Shown here in pieces: positions 25,854 to 34,388 of a DNA stretch of 64,000 bases (position 1 is the stretch's first letter; each line of letters starts with the position of its first letter). Source of the DNA: JAGNZR01 sp051652785 (GTDB taxonomy: Bacteria > Fusobacteriota > Fusobacteriia > Fusobacteriales > Fusobacteriaceae). The position numbers and the translations under genes are program-made. Location: NCBI GenBank assembly GCA_051652785.1, contig JBOFUX010000045.1:1-64000 (forward strand). The letters run 5' to 3'. The notes beneath the pieces were generated by a model. The model was not told the DNA's origin and searched no databases. It worked only from the letters and a program-made list of their open reading frames with translations.

Positions 25854-27325
25854 CTTTTTATTTCCATAATTTCATAAATTTTATTCATATCTAAACTCTC
25901 TCTTAAAACTTTCTCTAACTTGTCAAATTCCTGTTGTCTATATTCCTCAAAAGAAAGACTATCTGTTATCTCACACATTCCTTTTTTTTCTCTTAGAATA
26001 TTTAAAATTGTATCTATAAATTTTTTATTATCAAAAATACCATGAACATAAGTTGCAAAAATATTATTATTAGATATGGATATTATTTTTTTATTCTCTG
26101 AAGTTAGAGATACCCCTTGGTGTATCTCATACCCTTTGACTTCCACACCTTCTAACTTATGAAAAATCCCTTTACACTTTTCTAATACTCCTATAAATTG
26201 AGTTGTTGTTTTTTCTTTTTCCATTGTAGTTTCTAGCTCTAAAAGTCCTAAACCTGGAATTTCTTCTATGTTAGATTCAATTCCATAAGGGTCTTTTATT
26301 TTATTTCCTAACATTTGTAACCCACCACAAATCCCTATTATTGGGATACCTTTTCTCGAAGCTCTTATTATTTCTTCACTTATCCCTTTATCGTGTAAAT
26401 CTTTTAAGTCTTCAATAGTATTTTTAGAACCAGGTATAATAATTAAATCTTCATTTCCTATTTCTCCAGAACTTGTTATATATTTCACAGTTACATCATC
26501 ATATATATTAAAGGGATCAAAATCTGTAAAATTTGATATTCTTTTATTTTTTATAATTGATATTTTTATCCCTTTATTTTTTTTCTTTTGTTGAAATTTA
26601 GCACTTAAACCATCTTCCTCTTCAATATCCATATGTGTAAAAGGAACAACACCAACTATTGGTATGTTTATCATCTCTTCTATTTTTTTTAGTCCTGGAA
26701 TTAAAACATTTATATCCCCTCTAAATTTATTTATTATTATCCCTTTCAAATTTTTTCGTTCTTTTTCACTTAGAAGCATAACTGTACCTAGTATAGAGGC
26801 AAAAACACCTCCACGGTCTATATCAGCAACTAGTAAAACAGGCGCTCCTACCATTTCTGCCATTCCCATATTTACAATATCATCATCTACTAAATTTATT
26901 TCCACTGGACTTCCTGCCCCTTCTAAAATACATACTTCATAGACGTCACGGATATTTTTATTATATATAGATAAAACATCACTTTTTAATTTCTTTTTAT
27001 ACTTAGAATATTCCATCCATTCCATGTTTCCAATAGATTTTCCATTTACAATAATTTGACTTTTTCTTTCCCCAGTTGGTTTTAGTAGTATAGGGTTCAT
27101 AAAAGATTTAGGTTCTATAAAACAAGCCATAGCTTGTACAACCTGTGCTCTTCCCATTTCATAACCTTCTTTTGTTATAAAAGAATTTAGTGCCATATTT
27201 TGAGATTTAAATGGAGTTGTTTTATATCCATCTCTATAAAATATTCTACATAACCCTGTAACTGTTATGCTTTTTCCTGCTCCTGAAGAAGTTCCAACTA
27301 TCATCAAATTTTTGTGTTCTCCCAT
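25850..27325 (-). CDS. cbiP: Adenosylcobyric acid synthase (glutamine-hydrolysing)
   Basis: A 491-residue amidotransferase that amidates side chains b, d, e and g. The N-terminal half begins IVGTSSGAGKSITVTGLC, a P-loop-like nucleotide motif, followed by TTPFKSQNMALNSF. The C-terminal glutamine amidotransferase domain has IGICGGLQMLG near 333 and the histidine in TYVHGIFDN near 428. The ATG at 27325 follows AAGGAG and is preferred to one at 27343, which would place that site inside the gene. Confidence 0.93.
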   Translation of the reverse strand: MGEHKNLMIVGTSSGAGKSITVTGLCRIFYRDGYKTTPFKSQNMALNSFITKEGYEMGRAQVVQAMACFIEPKSFMNPILLKPTGERKSQIIVNGKSIGNMEWMEYSKYKKKLKSDVLSIYNKNIRDVYEVCILEGAGSPVEINLVDDDIVNMGMAEMVGAPVLLVADIDRGGVFASILGTVMLLSEKERKNLKGIIINKFRGDINVLIPGLKKIEEMINIPIVGVVPFTHMDIEEEDGLSAKFQQKKKNKGIKISIIKNKRISNFTDFDPFNIYDDVTVKYITSSGEIGNEDLIIIPGSKNTIEDLKDLHDKGISEEIIRASRKGIPIIGICGGLQMLGNKIKDPYGIESNIEEIPGLGLLELETTMEKEKTTTQFIGVLEKCKGIFHKLEGVEVKGYEIHQGVSLTSENKKIISISNNNIFATYVHGIFDNKKFIDTILNILREKKGMCEITDSLSFEEYRQQEFDKLEKVLRESLDMNKIYEIMEIKR

Positions 27326-27340
27326 TAGTCTCTCCTTTTT

Positions 27341-27362
27341 CACTAATCTTTCACTAATCTTT
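27341..27362. repeat. 11-bp tandem duplication before cbiP
   Basis: CACTAATCTTT occurs twice head to tail (27341-27351, 27352-27362), with a further partial copy after it. It sits between the cbiO stop and the cbiP ribosome binding site. Probably slippage. Confidence 0.6.
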
Positions 27363-27365
27363 CAC

Positions 27366-28076
27366 CTATCTCAATCTGCAGTAATCTAATAATTCTTCAT
27401 CTTTAAATAATTCAATATCACCAGTTCTTATTATCTCTCCTTTTTTTATAAATATATAGTTTCCGTTTAGTTCCTTTGCAAAATTCATATCATGAGTACT
27501 TAAAACTATTGTTTTTCCTTTGTTTTTTAACTCTATTATCATATTTTTTAATTTTTTTTGTTGATAAGGATCTAACCATGTTGTAGGTTCATCAAAAATT
27601 ATTACTTCTGGATCCATTGCTAGAACTCCAGCTACTGCAACTCTTCTTTTCTCTCCATAACTTAACATTTGTGGTATTTTTGTTTTCAAATGTACTATAT
27701 CACATATTTCCATAACTTCACTGCTCTTAATTTTAACTTTTTCATCACTCCAGCCCAAATTAAGTGGACCAAACTCTATATCGCTTTCCACATCAGGTCC
27801 TATTAATTGAATATCAGGGTCTTGAAAAATATAACCTACACTTTCGATTAATTTTCTTTTTTCAGTTTTTTTATAAAGTATATTTTCATTTTTATAAAAA
27901 AATTCACCTTTAGAAACTTTATTTATTCCTTTTAGCAACATGAGTAATGTGGATTTCCCACAACCATTTTCCCCCATGATTATAGAAATTTCTTTTTTTT
28001 TTATATTTAAATTTATATTTTTTAAAATTGGTATATTTTTTTCATACCAAAACTCTACATTTTTCAAGTTAAACAT
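27366..28076 (-). CDS. cbiO: Cobalt ECF transporter ATP-binding protein
   Basis: A 236-residue ABC ATPase. Walker A is GENGCGKSTLL near 36, the Q-loop is YIFQDPDIQL near 82, the signature motif is degenerate (LSYGEKRRVAVA near 139) and Walker B is VIIFDEPTTWLD near 159. It powers cobalt uptake with CbiM, CbiN and CbiQ. Overlaps cbiQ by 13 bases. Its position behind the riboswitch ties cobalt import to B12 need. Confidence 0.92.
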   Translation of the reverse strand: MFNLKNVEFWYEKNIPILKNINLNIKKKEISIIMGENGCGKSTLLMLLKGINKVSKGEFFYKNENILYKKTEKRKLIESVGYIFQDPDIQLIGPDVESDIEFGPLNLGWSDEKVKIKSSEVMEICDIVHLKTKIPQMLSYGEKRRVAVAGVLAMDPEVIIFDEPTTWLDPYQQKKLKNMIIELKNKGKTIVLSTHDMNFAKELNGNYIFIKKGEIIRTGDIELFKDEELLDYCRLR

Positions 28077-28759
28077 TTATCTATCTCCTTTAGAAATAAG
28101 GTTACTATTAATAAATATGAACAAGCTATCACATAATCTGTTTTTTTTAAGTTATAATTCATATTATAAATATTAAATTTATTATTATAACCCCTGCAAT
28201 AAAGAGCAATATTAAAATTCCCCATATCTAAATAAACTTTTTTAAACATTCCGTTAAATAAATATCCTGTATCACGATATGATTTTTTCAAAGAATTAAA
28301 TGCACCTCTATTTAATAAAGCTAATTTTACTTCCTTGTAATTTTTTAACATTAAGGTCAAAAATTTGAACATATAGATAACAATTTCACATAAAAAATCT
28401 GGAATTTTTATTGTTTTAAATATAAAAAACAATTCTTTTATTGTTATATCAAGTGCAAATAATGATACTGCTGTAAGAGTAGAAATAACTCTCACAGCAG
28501 TATTATAATCAATTTCTAATATTAATTTTCCATTTTGAAAATTTATTCCTTGAACTAGTAAAGTTGGAACTACAAATACCAATGGTGGTAAAAAAAATAG
28601 CATTTTTTTTCTAAGAGGAGCTTCCTTTAATATTAATAAAATCAAAGTCCATATAAAAATTAAAAAATGAGATAAAATACTATTGTTTATTCCTATTAAA
28701 ACTATATTTAAAACGCAAAACAGTCCTTTTTTTAAAGGATTATTTAATATTTTTTGCAT
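28064..28759 (-). CDS. cbiQ: Cobalt ECF transporter transmembrane protein
   Basis: A 231-residue membrane protein of the EcfT/CbiQ family, with four to five hydrophobic stretches. The coupling-helix region is seen as ALLNRGAFNS near 147 and IALYCRGYNNKF near 184, the two Ala-Arg-Gly-type motifs that contact the ATPase. It overlaps cbiN by 20 bases and cbiO by 13. Confidence 0.88.
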   Translation of the reverse strand: MQKILNNPLKKGLFCVLNIVLIGINNSILSHFLIFIWTLILLILKEAPLRKKMLFFLPPLVFVVPTLLVQGINFQNGKLILEIDYNTAVRVISTLTAVSLFALDITIKELFFIFKTIKIPDFLCEIVIYMFKFLTLMLKNYKEVKLALLNRGAFNSLKKSYRDTGYLFNGMFKKVYLDMGNFNIALYCRGYNNKFNIYNMNYNLKKTDYVIACSYLLIVTLFLKEIDKCLT

Positions 28760-29024
28760 ATCTTTTCCCTTTTATATTACCTACTATATAACCTACTATT
28801 CCTGCACCAATTGCAGCCTGAAGTGAAAATAAAAAAGTTTCCATTTCCCCCCCTAAAGGTGGAAATATATTTTCAAACCATGGTTCATAACTGGGATTTA
28901 TAGCCATTATTAAGTCTTCTGCTTGAGCATCAGAACCTGCAAACTCTCCCCCTATTACTATTAATGGTATAAAAACTATAAGCACAACAGCTAAAATTAG
29001 CCAGAACATATTTTTTTTAGACAT
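28740..29024 (-). CDS. cbiN: Cobalt transport protein CbiN
   Basis: A 94-residue protein with two membrane segments, about 8-26 and 64-82. Between them stands a short external loop with GGEFAGSDAQAEDLI and PWFEN-like sequence, which is typical of CbiN. CbiN is an accessory subunit stimulating cobalt loading by CbiM. Overlaps cbiM by 8 bases. Confidence 0.92.
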   Translation of the reverse strand: MSKKNMFWLILAVVLIVFIPLIVIGGEFAGSDAQAEDLIMAINPSYEPWFENIFPPLGGEMETFLFSLQAAIGAGIVGYIVGNIKGKRYAKNIK

Positions 29025-29727
29025 TTCCCATCACCTCTTCTGTTTTCATAAACTCTTCTTTTTGTAAAATTGAAATTAATATTATACTTACAATTCCTTC
29101 TACAATTCCAAGTGGAATCTGAGTAACTGCAAATAATGACATAAATTTTATAAAACTTTCCATGAAATTTTCTCCTCCATGAGATAGAGTAAGTTGCAGT
29201 GCTGTGCAGCTATAAGTGGCTAAATTTCCAATAAATGCCGCTAAAAATATTCCCACTTTTTCTTGCCCTCTATTTTTGAAAATTTTATAAAGGAAATAAG
29301 CTATAAGAGCACCCACTACTGCCATGGATATTGCATTTGCACCTAAAGTTGTGTATCCACCATGAGCTAAAAAAGTAGCTTGAAAAAATAAGACAACAGC
29401 ACCTATTACAAAAATTCCAGCTGGTCCTAATAATATTGCTCCCAGTGCTATTCCTGTAGCATGAGATGAACTTCCTGTTACTGAAGGTAGTTTAATTGCT
29501 GAAACAACAAAAATAAAAGCAGCAACTAAAGCAATTACTTGTTTTTTCTCTAAGGTCTTTGCTGAAATTTTTAACTTTTTTAAACCGTAGAAAAAAAATG
29601 GTAAATAAAAAACCCACCAAAATATACTCCAATTGAAAGTTAAATAACCTTCAGCAATGTGCATACTATAAGTAGGTACAGTAAATAATGTTAATAAAAA
29701 AATGACTAAACTAAATTTTTTTTTCAT
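29017..29727 (-). CDS. cbiM: Cobalt transport substrate-binding membrane protein CbiM
   Basis: A 236-residue membrane protein, the substrate-specific S component. It has a cleavable-looking signal peptide of 21 residues (KKKFSLVIFLLTLFTVPTYS) followed by MHIAEGYL, where the exposed N-terminus Met-His binds the metal in this family. Further conserved are LPSVTGSSSHATGIALGAIL near 83 and GGYTTLGANAISMA near 120. It is the first gene behind the cobalamin riboswitch. Confidence 0.94.
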   Translation of the reverse strand: MKKKFSLVIFLLTLFTVPTYSMHIAEGYLTFNWSIFWWVFYLPFFFYGLKKLKISAKTLEKKQVIALVAAFIFVVSAIKLPSVTGSSSHATGIALGAILLGPAGIFVIGAVVLFFQATFLAHGGYTTLGANAISMAVVGALIAYFLYKIFKNRGQEKVGIFLAAFIGNLATYSCTALQLTLSHGGENFMESFIKFMSLFAVTQIPLGIVEGIVSIILISILQKEEFMKTEEVMGNV

Positions 29728-29810
29728 TTGTTCCTCCTTTTAAATTTAGGAGAAAAGTATAAAATATAACTTATTAGATTTTAAGAACTCTTAGAATTAT
29801 AATTTTTTAT

Positions 29811-29985
29811 ACCCTCCGTCCACGCAGAATAAATAAAATATATATGGTAGTTCTCCTGGCTTAGATTCTCTTTACTCCTAGACCTTCCCAATAATTATAT
29901 ATTATCAGTGGTATATTCTAGTTTCATCATCATTACAGTGGCGGGACCGCATAGGAATTAAACCTATTTCTCTTTTAATCAAAAC
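29811..29985 (-). ncRNA. Cobalamin riboswitch
   Basis: Reading the minus strand, the conserved core GCGGTCCCGCCACTGTAA (about 29952-29934) is followed by GGGAAGG and by the B12 box AGCCAGGAGAACTACC (about 29861-29846), and the element closes with GCGTGGACGGAGG. Order, spacing and length of about 175 nt fit the cobalamin aptamer. It lies about 85 bases upstream of cbiM and directly downstream of a promoter. It should shut off the whole transport and synthesis operon when adenosylcobalamin is plentiful. Confidence 0.95.
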
Positions 29986-30005
29986 AATATTGAACCATAT
30001 GTTTA

Positions 30006-30034
30006 ATACTAAACTATTAATTCATATTAGTCAA
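30006..30034 (-). promoter_or_regulatory. Promoter of the cobalamin operon
   Basis: On the minus strand TTGACT (30034-30029) and TAGTAT (30011-30006) are 17 bases apart. The predicted start lies about 10-15 bases before the riboswitch. Confidence 0.7.
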
Positions 30035-30143
30035 TTAATACTTTGCAAAAGTATATAATTTTTCTCAACAAATATTCATATATATTTTTATTTTATTTTA
30101 ACTTATATTTGAATTATATAATCTTATATCTTTTATCTAAATA

Positions 30144-30186
30144 AAAATCAACTAACCAAAATAGCTTTAAGATTAGTTGATTTTGA
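30144..30186. terminator. Terminator after the PatB/MalY gene
   Basis: AAAATCAACTAA pairs with TTAGTTGATTTT around a loop of about 17 bases, with A-rich and T-rich flanks. It lies about 30 bases after the stop codon of the minus-strand gene and before the B12 promoter. Confidence 0.75.
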
Positions 30187-30216
30187 TTTTTTCTAAATTT
30201 AATTTTTATTCTTTAA

Positions 30217-31395
30217 TTATGAGAGTTCTTTAATTATATTCTCCAGTGCGGTAACTAAATATTTTCTATCAGTTGCTATATTTATTCTTATAAATCCTTT
30301 TCCACATTCCCCAAACCATTCCCCGTAATCAACAGCTAATTTACATTTTTTTTGTATTACGTGCTCTAATTCTTCATTTTTTAAATAATATCTTAAATCT
30401 AGCCATGATAAATATGTTCCTTCAAGTGGTGAAATAATAATATTAGGAAGAGCTTCTTTTAAGGTTTTATACATATATTCATAGTTATCTTTAATCGTCT
30501 CAACTAAATTACTTAACCATTCATTCCCATAAGTATAAGCAGCTTCAGTTGCTATATATCCAAAAATAGAACCATTTGTAACCCTTATAATCTTTGTTGT
30601 GAATTCATCAAATTTCTTTAGAATTTCTAAATTATTTATTACCACAAATGAGTTTTTAAGTCCAGCTAAATTAAAACTTTTTGAAGCTGAAGTTAATGTG
30701 ATTATGTTCTTTTCATAATTATTTTTACCAATAACTCCCGTTGGAATATGTTTTTTTTCAAAAACTAAATCTTGATGAATTTCATCTGAAACTATTATTA
30801 TATTATATTTCTTGCAAATATCTATAATTTTTTTTAGTTCGTCCTCTTTCCATACTCTCCCAACCGGATTATGAGGGGAACACAATATATACATTTTTAC
30901 TTTAAATTCTTTTATTTTATTTTCAAAATCTTCATAATCAAATTCGTATATACCATTTTTATTAATTAAATCACTAGTAATTAATATTCTCTCATTTTCT
31001 TTTACAGCATTATGAAAAGGATAATATACAGGTGTACTTACTATAATAGCATCATTTTTTTCAGTCAAGATATTAACTAACCAATATATTCCTGTTACTA
31101 CACCTGGTGAAAATCTAATATTTTTTCTATCAATTTTAAAATTATGTTTCTCTAACTCCCATTTTATAAAAGAATTATAATATGAATCTGGTATTTCATA
31201 ATAACCAAAAATTCCATGATTTACTCTTTCACTAAACTTTTCTATAATTTTTTCTGAACTTTTAAAATCCATGTCAGCAACCCACATGGGTATTAAATTT
31301 TTTTCTCCAAATTTGTTTTCAATACCATCCCATTTTGTAGAGTTTGTATTAAGCCTCTCAACACCATACTTCATCTCAAAAATATTTCTACTCAT
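30217..31395 (-). CDS. PatB/MalY-type PLP aminotransferase or cystathionine beta-lyase
   Basis: A 392-residue fold-type I PLP enzyme. Family signs are NLIPMWVADMDF near 35, SPHNPVGRVW near 165, and the PLP lysine in TLTSASKSFNLAGLKNSF near 235. PatB/MalY proteins usually cleave C-S bonds of cystathionine or cysteine, giving pyruvate, ammonia and a thiol; several fusobacterial relatives make hydrogen sulfide. A true aminotransferase role is also possible. Start at 31395 has AGGAGG upstream. The start codon overlaps the stop of a decayed transporter gene, so it was probably the last gene of an amino-acid transport/degradation operon. Confidence 0.85.
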   Translation of the reverse strand: MSRNIFEMKYGVERLNTNSTKWDGIENKFGEKNLIPMWVADMDFKSSEKIIEKFSERVNHGIFGYYEIPDSYYNSFIKWELEKHNFKIDRKNIRFSPGVVTGIYWLVNILTEKNDAIIVSTPVYYPFHNAVKENERILITSDLINKNGIYEFDYEDFENKIKEFKVKMYILCSPHNPVGRVWKEDELKKIIDICKKYNIIIVSDEIHQDLVFEKKHIPTGVIGKNNYEKNIITLTSASKSFNLAGLKNSFVVINNLEILKKFDEFTTKIIRVTNGSIFGYIATEAAYTYGNEWLSNLVETIKDNYEYMYKTLKEALPNIIISPLEGTYLSWLDLRYYLKNEELEHVIQKKCKLAVDYGEWFGECGKGFIRINIATDRKYLVTALENIIKELS

Positions 31396-31693
31396 TTGTA
31401 ACCTCCTTTTTTTTAAAATTAATATTAAATATAATACCAAAAATAACTAATAACATAGCAAATAATTATATCCAAGTTATTGTTTGTTTTAGTATAAGAT
31501 AGGATAAGGCAACTGAGTATACAGGTGATGAATTAGTATATATGGAAACTTTTATAGGTCCAACAATTTTTATCCCTTTTAACTGCAAAATAAACGACAG
31601 TAATGAGGAGAATATGATTAAATACAAAAGTGAAAATAATCCTAAAGCCTAAATAAATGCTGCTCCTAATAAATAAATGTTTACTTTATTCAT
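31388..31693 (-). pseudogene. EamA/DMT transporter remnant
   Basis: One frame reads MNKVNIYLLGAAFI, a TAG, then a long hydrophobic stretch with SFILQLKGIKIVGPIKVSIY, NSSPVYSVALSYLILKQ, TAA, and LFAMLLVIFGIIFNI up to TAG at 31388. This is the N-terminal start and the C-terminal repeat of a ten-helix EamA transporter. There are two in-frame stops and roughly 200 residues are missing between. The ancestral gene lay between the APC permease and the PatB/MalY gene, in the same direction. Confidence 0.75.
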
Positions 31694-31711
31694 CTCATCA
31701 TCCCTATTTTA

Positions 31712-33037
31712 TTATTCTGTTTCAAAACTATCTTCAATAAAATTTTTGGAATACTTATATCTATAATTTACATATAACAGAGCAACGGCAAAGACTGCAA
31801 CTGTTCCTATCAACTGCAACTTACTAGCCTTCAAAATAAGTAAAAAGCATTGTGTAAAAGTTCCTAGCATAGATACTCCTATTAGTATTTTAAATTTTCC
31901 TAAGGAAACTTTATAAGGGGATTCATTCCACTCTTTTGGAAATAGAGTAGGAAGATTTAATAACTTATAAGCAAGAAAAATTTTAAAACTATATGCTAAA
32001 AATACGACTGTACTGGCAATAGTAACTATATCAAATCCAAATAAGATAGGAAGTAGCCCGATTATATAAAAAATACCAAGTAAATAAACAGGTGTTTTAT
32101 ATTTAGGATGTAATTTTTCCAAATATCTTGGGAACCAACCATCTGAACACGCTTGCAAAACAGGTTTTGTACAAGTTCCTATTTTAGCATTTAAAGTTGT
32201 TGCGGTTGCAAATATTGCACCACAAATAACAAAGTATAAAAACAGCGGTCGCGGTAATATTTTTTCAGCAACAACACTTAATGTTTTATTCGCTACTTCT
32301 TGAATAGGAAGAACTCCCGCTGCAACTGTTGACATTATAGCGTATAATAAAGCTACCAATAAAGTAGAAATAATAACAACTTTTGGAATATCTTTTTTAG
32401 GATTTTTAGCCTCAGAACTAACATCTACTATTACCTCTGCTCCTCCAGTTGCAAATACTAATAAAGCCGCTGTTTGCAATATACCTAATAAGCCATTTGG
32501 AGTAAAATCTGGTTGTTTAAAATACCCTGGTTTAATTTTGAAAATTCCAAATATTACAAATATTAAAAGAGCAGTCCCCAAAATAAAAACCATCATTTTT
32601 TGTATTTTTGCTGCTTTAGATATACCAAAATAATTTATTATGAAAAATATACTAAGTACAACTATAGATATTATTTTTTCACTTACAGGAATAAAAGTTC
32701 TAATATACTGAGCCAAAGAGATTGCAAATAAAGATATAGATATACAACCTACAATATATTGTATTATGTAAACTCCTGCCCATTTTTTCCCTAAAAAAAT
32801 ATTAGTTTGTGTATAAACGCCTCCTCTCATTCTAATGCAACTATTCACAAAGATTAGAGGAATTGCAGCTGCTACTACAAATAATGTAGATAATAGAAAG
32901 GCTATATTTGCACTTCTACCTGTCATTGCAATTGCTACACCTGTTAAAGACATAATCCCTGCTCCAATAATTTGACCTACAGCAATGCCCATTAAATCTC
33001 CTTTACCTAAAGTTCTTTTAAGATCCTTTGTAGACAT
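31712..33037 (-). CDS. APC family amino acid permease
   Basis: A 441-residue inner-membrane transporter with about twelve hydrophobic segments. The APC signature lies at the N-terminus (GDLMGIAVGQIIGAGIMSLTG), and the conserved FATGGAEVIVDVSSEAKNPKKDIPK region lies near 200-225. The substrate is an amino acid or amine, not determinable here. The downstream PatB/MalY-type lyase hints at a sulfur or other small amino acid. TACCTCC (as seen on plus strand) marks the ribosome binding site before the start. Confidence 0.85.
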   Translation of the reverse strand: MSTKDLKRTLGKGDLMGIAVGQIIGAGIMSLTGVAIAMTGRSANIAFLLSTLFVVAAAIPLIFVNSCIRMRGGVYTQTNIFLGKKWAGVYIIQYIVGCISISLFAISLAQYIRTFIPVSEKIISIVVLSIFFIINYFGISKAAKIQKMMVFILGTALLIFVIFGIFKIKPGYFKQPDFTPNGLLGILQTAALLVFATGGAEVIVDVSSEAKNPKKDIPKVVIISTLLVALLYAIMSTVAAGVLPIQEVANKTLSVVAEKILPRPLFLYFVICGAIFATATTLNAKIGTCTKPVLQACSDGWFPRYLEKLHPKYKTPVYLLGIFYIIGLLPILFGFDIVTIASTVVFLAYSFKIFLAYKLLNLPTLFPKEWNESPYKVSLGKFKILIGVSMLGTFTQCFLLILKASKLQLIGTVAVFAVALLYVNYRYKYSKNFIEDSFETE

Positions 33038-33525
33038 ATTTACCTCCTTTTTTACATTTTTTTATAAAAAAGTGTTTTTTAGTCTAGTTTGTTAGATAAT
33101 CAGCATTGAGTTATTCAGATTATTTATTTATTTATTTTTTTTAATTTCATCATTGTGACGTAATAAGTTCATGTTGTACTGTTATAATACGTGTTTTTTT
33201 TGTAAATGTCAATTTATTATTTTAAAATTATAATCAAATGAAGCTACTACACTTTAAAATTATATTAAAGATACTGCATTAAATCATTGGGTTCATTAAA
33301 TATTTTAATATTCTAACTTAGAATTTATCATGTGTCAGATATATTTAATTTCCCCTATATTTTATATTGATTTCTTTTTTTTTTATGCTATAATATAAAT
33401 GGTCCATTGTTAAATATTAAAAAGTGTTTCTATAATACTTCTCATTGAACGATCATATTGACATTTTGTATTGATTATGTTATTATGTTTATTATGTAAA
33501 TTTAAATTTATGGAGGTTTTTTAGA
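33038..33525. other. 488-base intergenic region with divergent promoters
   Basis: It separates the APC permease from rpsT. It holds the likely permease promoter (TATAAT-like sequence near 33185 on both strands), an additional plus-strand promoter candidate (TTGATT at 33367-33372, TATAAT at 33389-33394, 16-base spacer) and the rpsT promoter. I see no open frame, RNA gene or repeat in the rest. Confidence 0.5.
33458..33486 (+). promoter_or_regulatory. Promoter of rpsT
   Basis: TTGACA (33458-33463) and TATTAT (33481-33486) with a 17-base spacer, about 40 bases before the rpsT start. It is a near-consensus strong promoter, as expected for a ribosomal protein gene. Confidence 0.75.
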
Positions 33526-33786
33526 ATGGCACATTCAGTATCAGCAAAGAAAAGAATATTAACATCAGAAAGAAACAGAGAAAGAAATCAAGCAGTTAAA
33601 TCAAGAGTTAAAACTATGACTAAAAAAGTTTTAGTAACAGTTGAGAACAAAGAGATTGAAACAGCTAAGGCAGCTTTATCTGTTGCTTACAAAGAGTTAG
33701 ACAAGGCAGTTTCTAAAGGTGTATTAAAAGCTAATACAGCTTCAAGAAAAAAAGCTAGACTAGCTGCAAAGGTTAATGCACTTTAA
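33526..33786 (+). CDS. rpsT: 30S ribosomal protein S20
   Basis: An 86-residue basic helical protein that binds 16S rRNA in the body of the small subunit. It begins AHSVSAKKRILTSERNRERN and ends NTASRKKARLAAKVNAL, the regular S20 pattern. It is monocistronic, between its own promoter with GGAGG and a tight terminator. Confidence 0.97.
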   Translation: MAHSVSAKKRILTSERNRERNQAVKSRVKTMTKKVLVTVENKEIETAKAALSVAYKELDKAVSKGVLKANTASRKKARLAAKVNAL

Positions 33787-33806
33787 TTTGTCTTACTTGA
33801 GATATA

Positions 33807-33836
33807 GAAGAGTATCACTTCGGTACTCTTTTTTTC
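33807..33836 (+). terminator. rpsT terminator
   Basis: AAGAGTA and TACTCTT pair around a loop containing CTTCGG and are followed by seven T. Confidence 0.9.
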
Positions 33837-33878
33837 TTTAATTTTATTATCTCAATTCTCTAAATAAGGAGTTTTTTA

Positions 33879-34331
33879 ATGATTAAAATAATTTATAAGT
33901 ATATTTTTTTGATTATATTTTTATTCACAGCATCACTCTCTTTTTCTGATGAAAATATTAACTATATTTTTAAAAATAAAGATAAACCTTTCACAGGAAT
34001 GACCACTTTTTACCGTGATCGTGCATTTTATAAAGATGGAAAAGCTACTGGAAAATGGCTTTATTTTTATGATAACGGGGATTTGAAATCTATTGAAAAT
34101 TGGAAAAATGGACTTTTAAATGGAAAGTACATTATTTATAAAAAAAATAGAGTTAAAATTATTGAACAATCATATCTTAACGGAAAAGAACACGGTAAGT
34201 ATATAATATATCACGAAAATAAAAAAATACACATTTTAGGTGAGTTTAATAATGGTCAACCTTCAGGAGAGTGGGAATTTTATAATGAGGAAGGGGTCTT
34301 GTATGGGAAAAATAATTTTAAAATAAAATAA
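33879..34331 (+). CDS. Exported protein with MORN-type repeats
   Basis: A 150-residue protein with an N-terminal signal peptide (about residues 1-23, hydrophobic core FLIIFLFTASLSF). It then has four or five short repeats of the MORN_2 kind: GKATGKWLYFYDNGDLKS, WKNGLLNGKYIIY, LNGKEHGKYIIYHE, and NGQPSGEWEFYNEEGVLYGKN. Such YwqK/MORN variant proteins are numerous in fusobacteria and often stand beside surface or toxin genes, but function is unknown. No partner is visible here. The last codons form part of a terminator stem. Confidence 0.75.
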   Translation: MIKIIYKYIFLIIFLFTASLSFSDENINYIFKNKDKPFTGMTTFYRDRAFYKDGKATGKWLYFYDNGDLKSIENWKNGLLNGKYIIYKKNRVKIIEQSYLNGKEHGKYIIYHENKKIHILGEFNNGQPSGEWEFYNEEGVLYGKNNFKIK

Positions 34332-34360
34332 AATTTTTATTTTAAAATTATTTTTTTTTA
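34311..34360 (+). terminator. AT-only terminator after the MORN-type gene
   Basis: Perfect 18-bp inverted arms (34311-34328 and 34335-34352) with a 6-base loop and a following T tract. The left arm includes the end of the coding region. Confidence 0.65.
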
Positions 34361-34388
34361 TTTTTTTTATTTTTTGGGAGTGTATACT

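Noticed and set aside
33038..33525. Small RNA gene in the rpsT upstream region
   Set aside because: Two promoter-like elements exist, but no terminator or stable fold lies between them.
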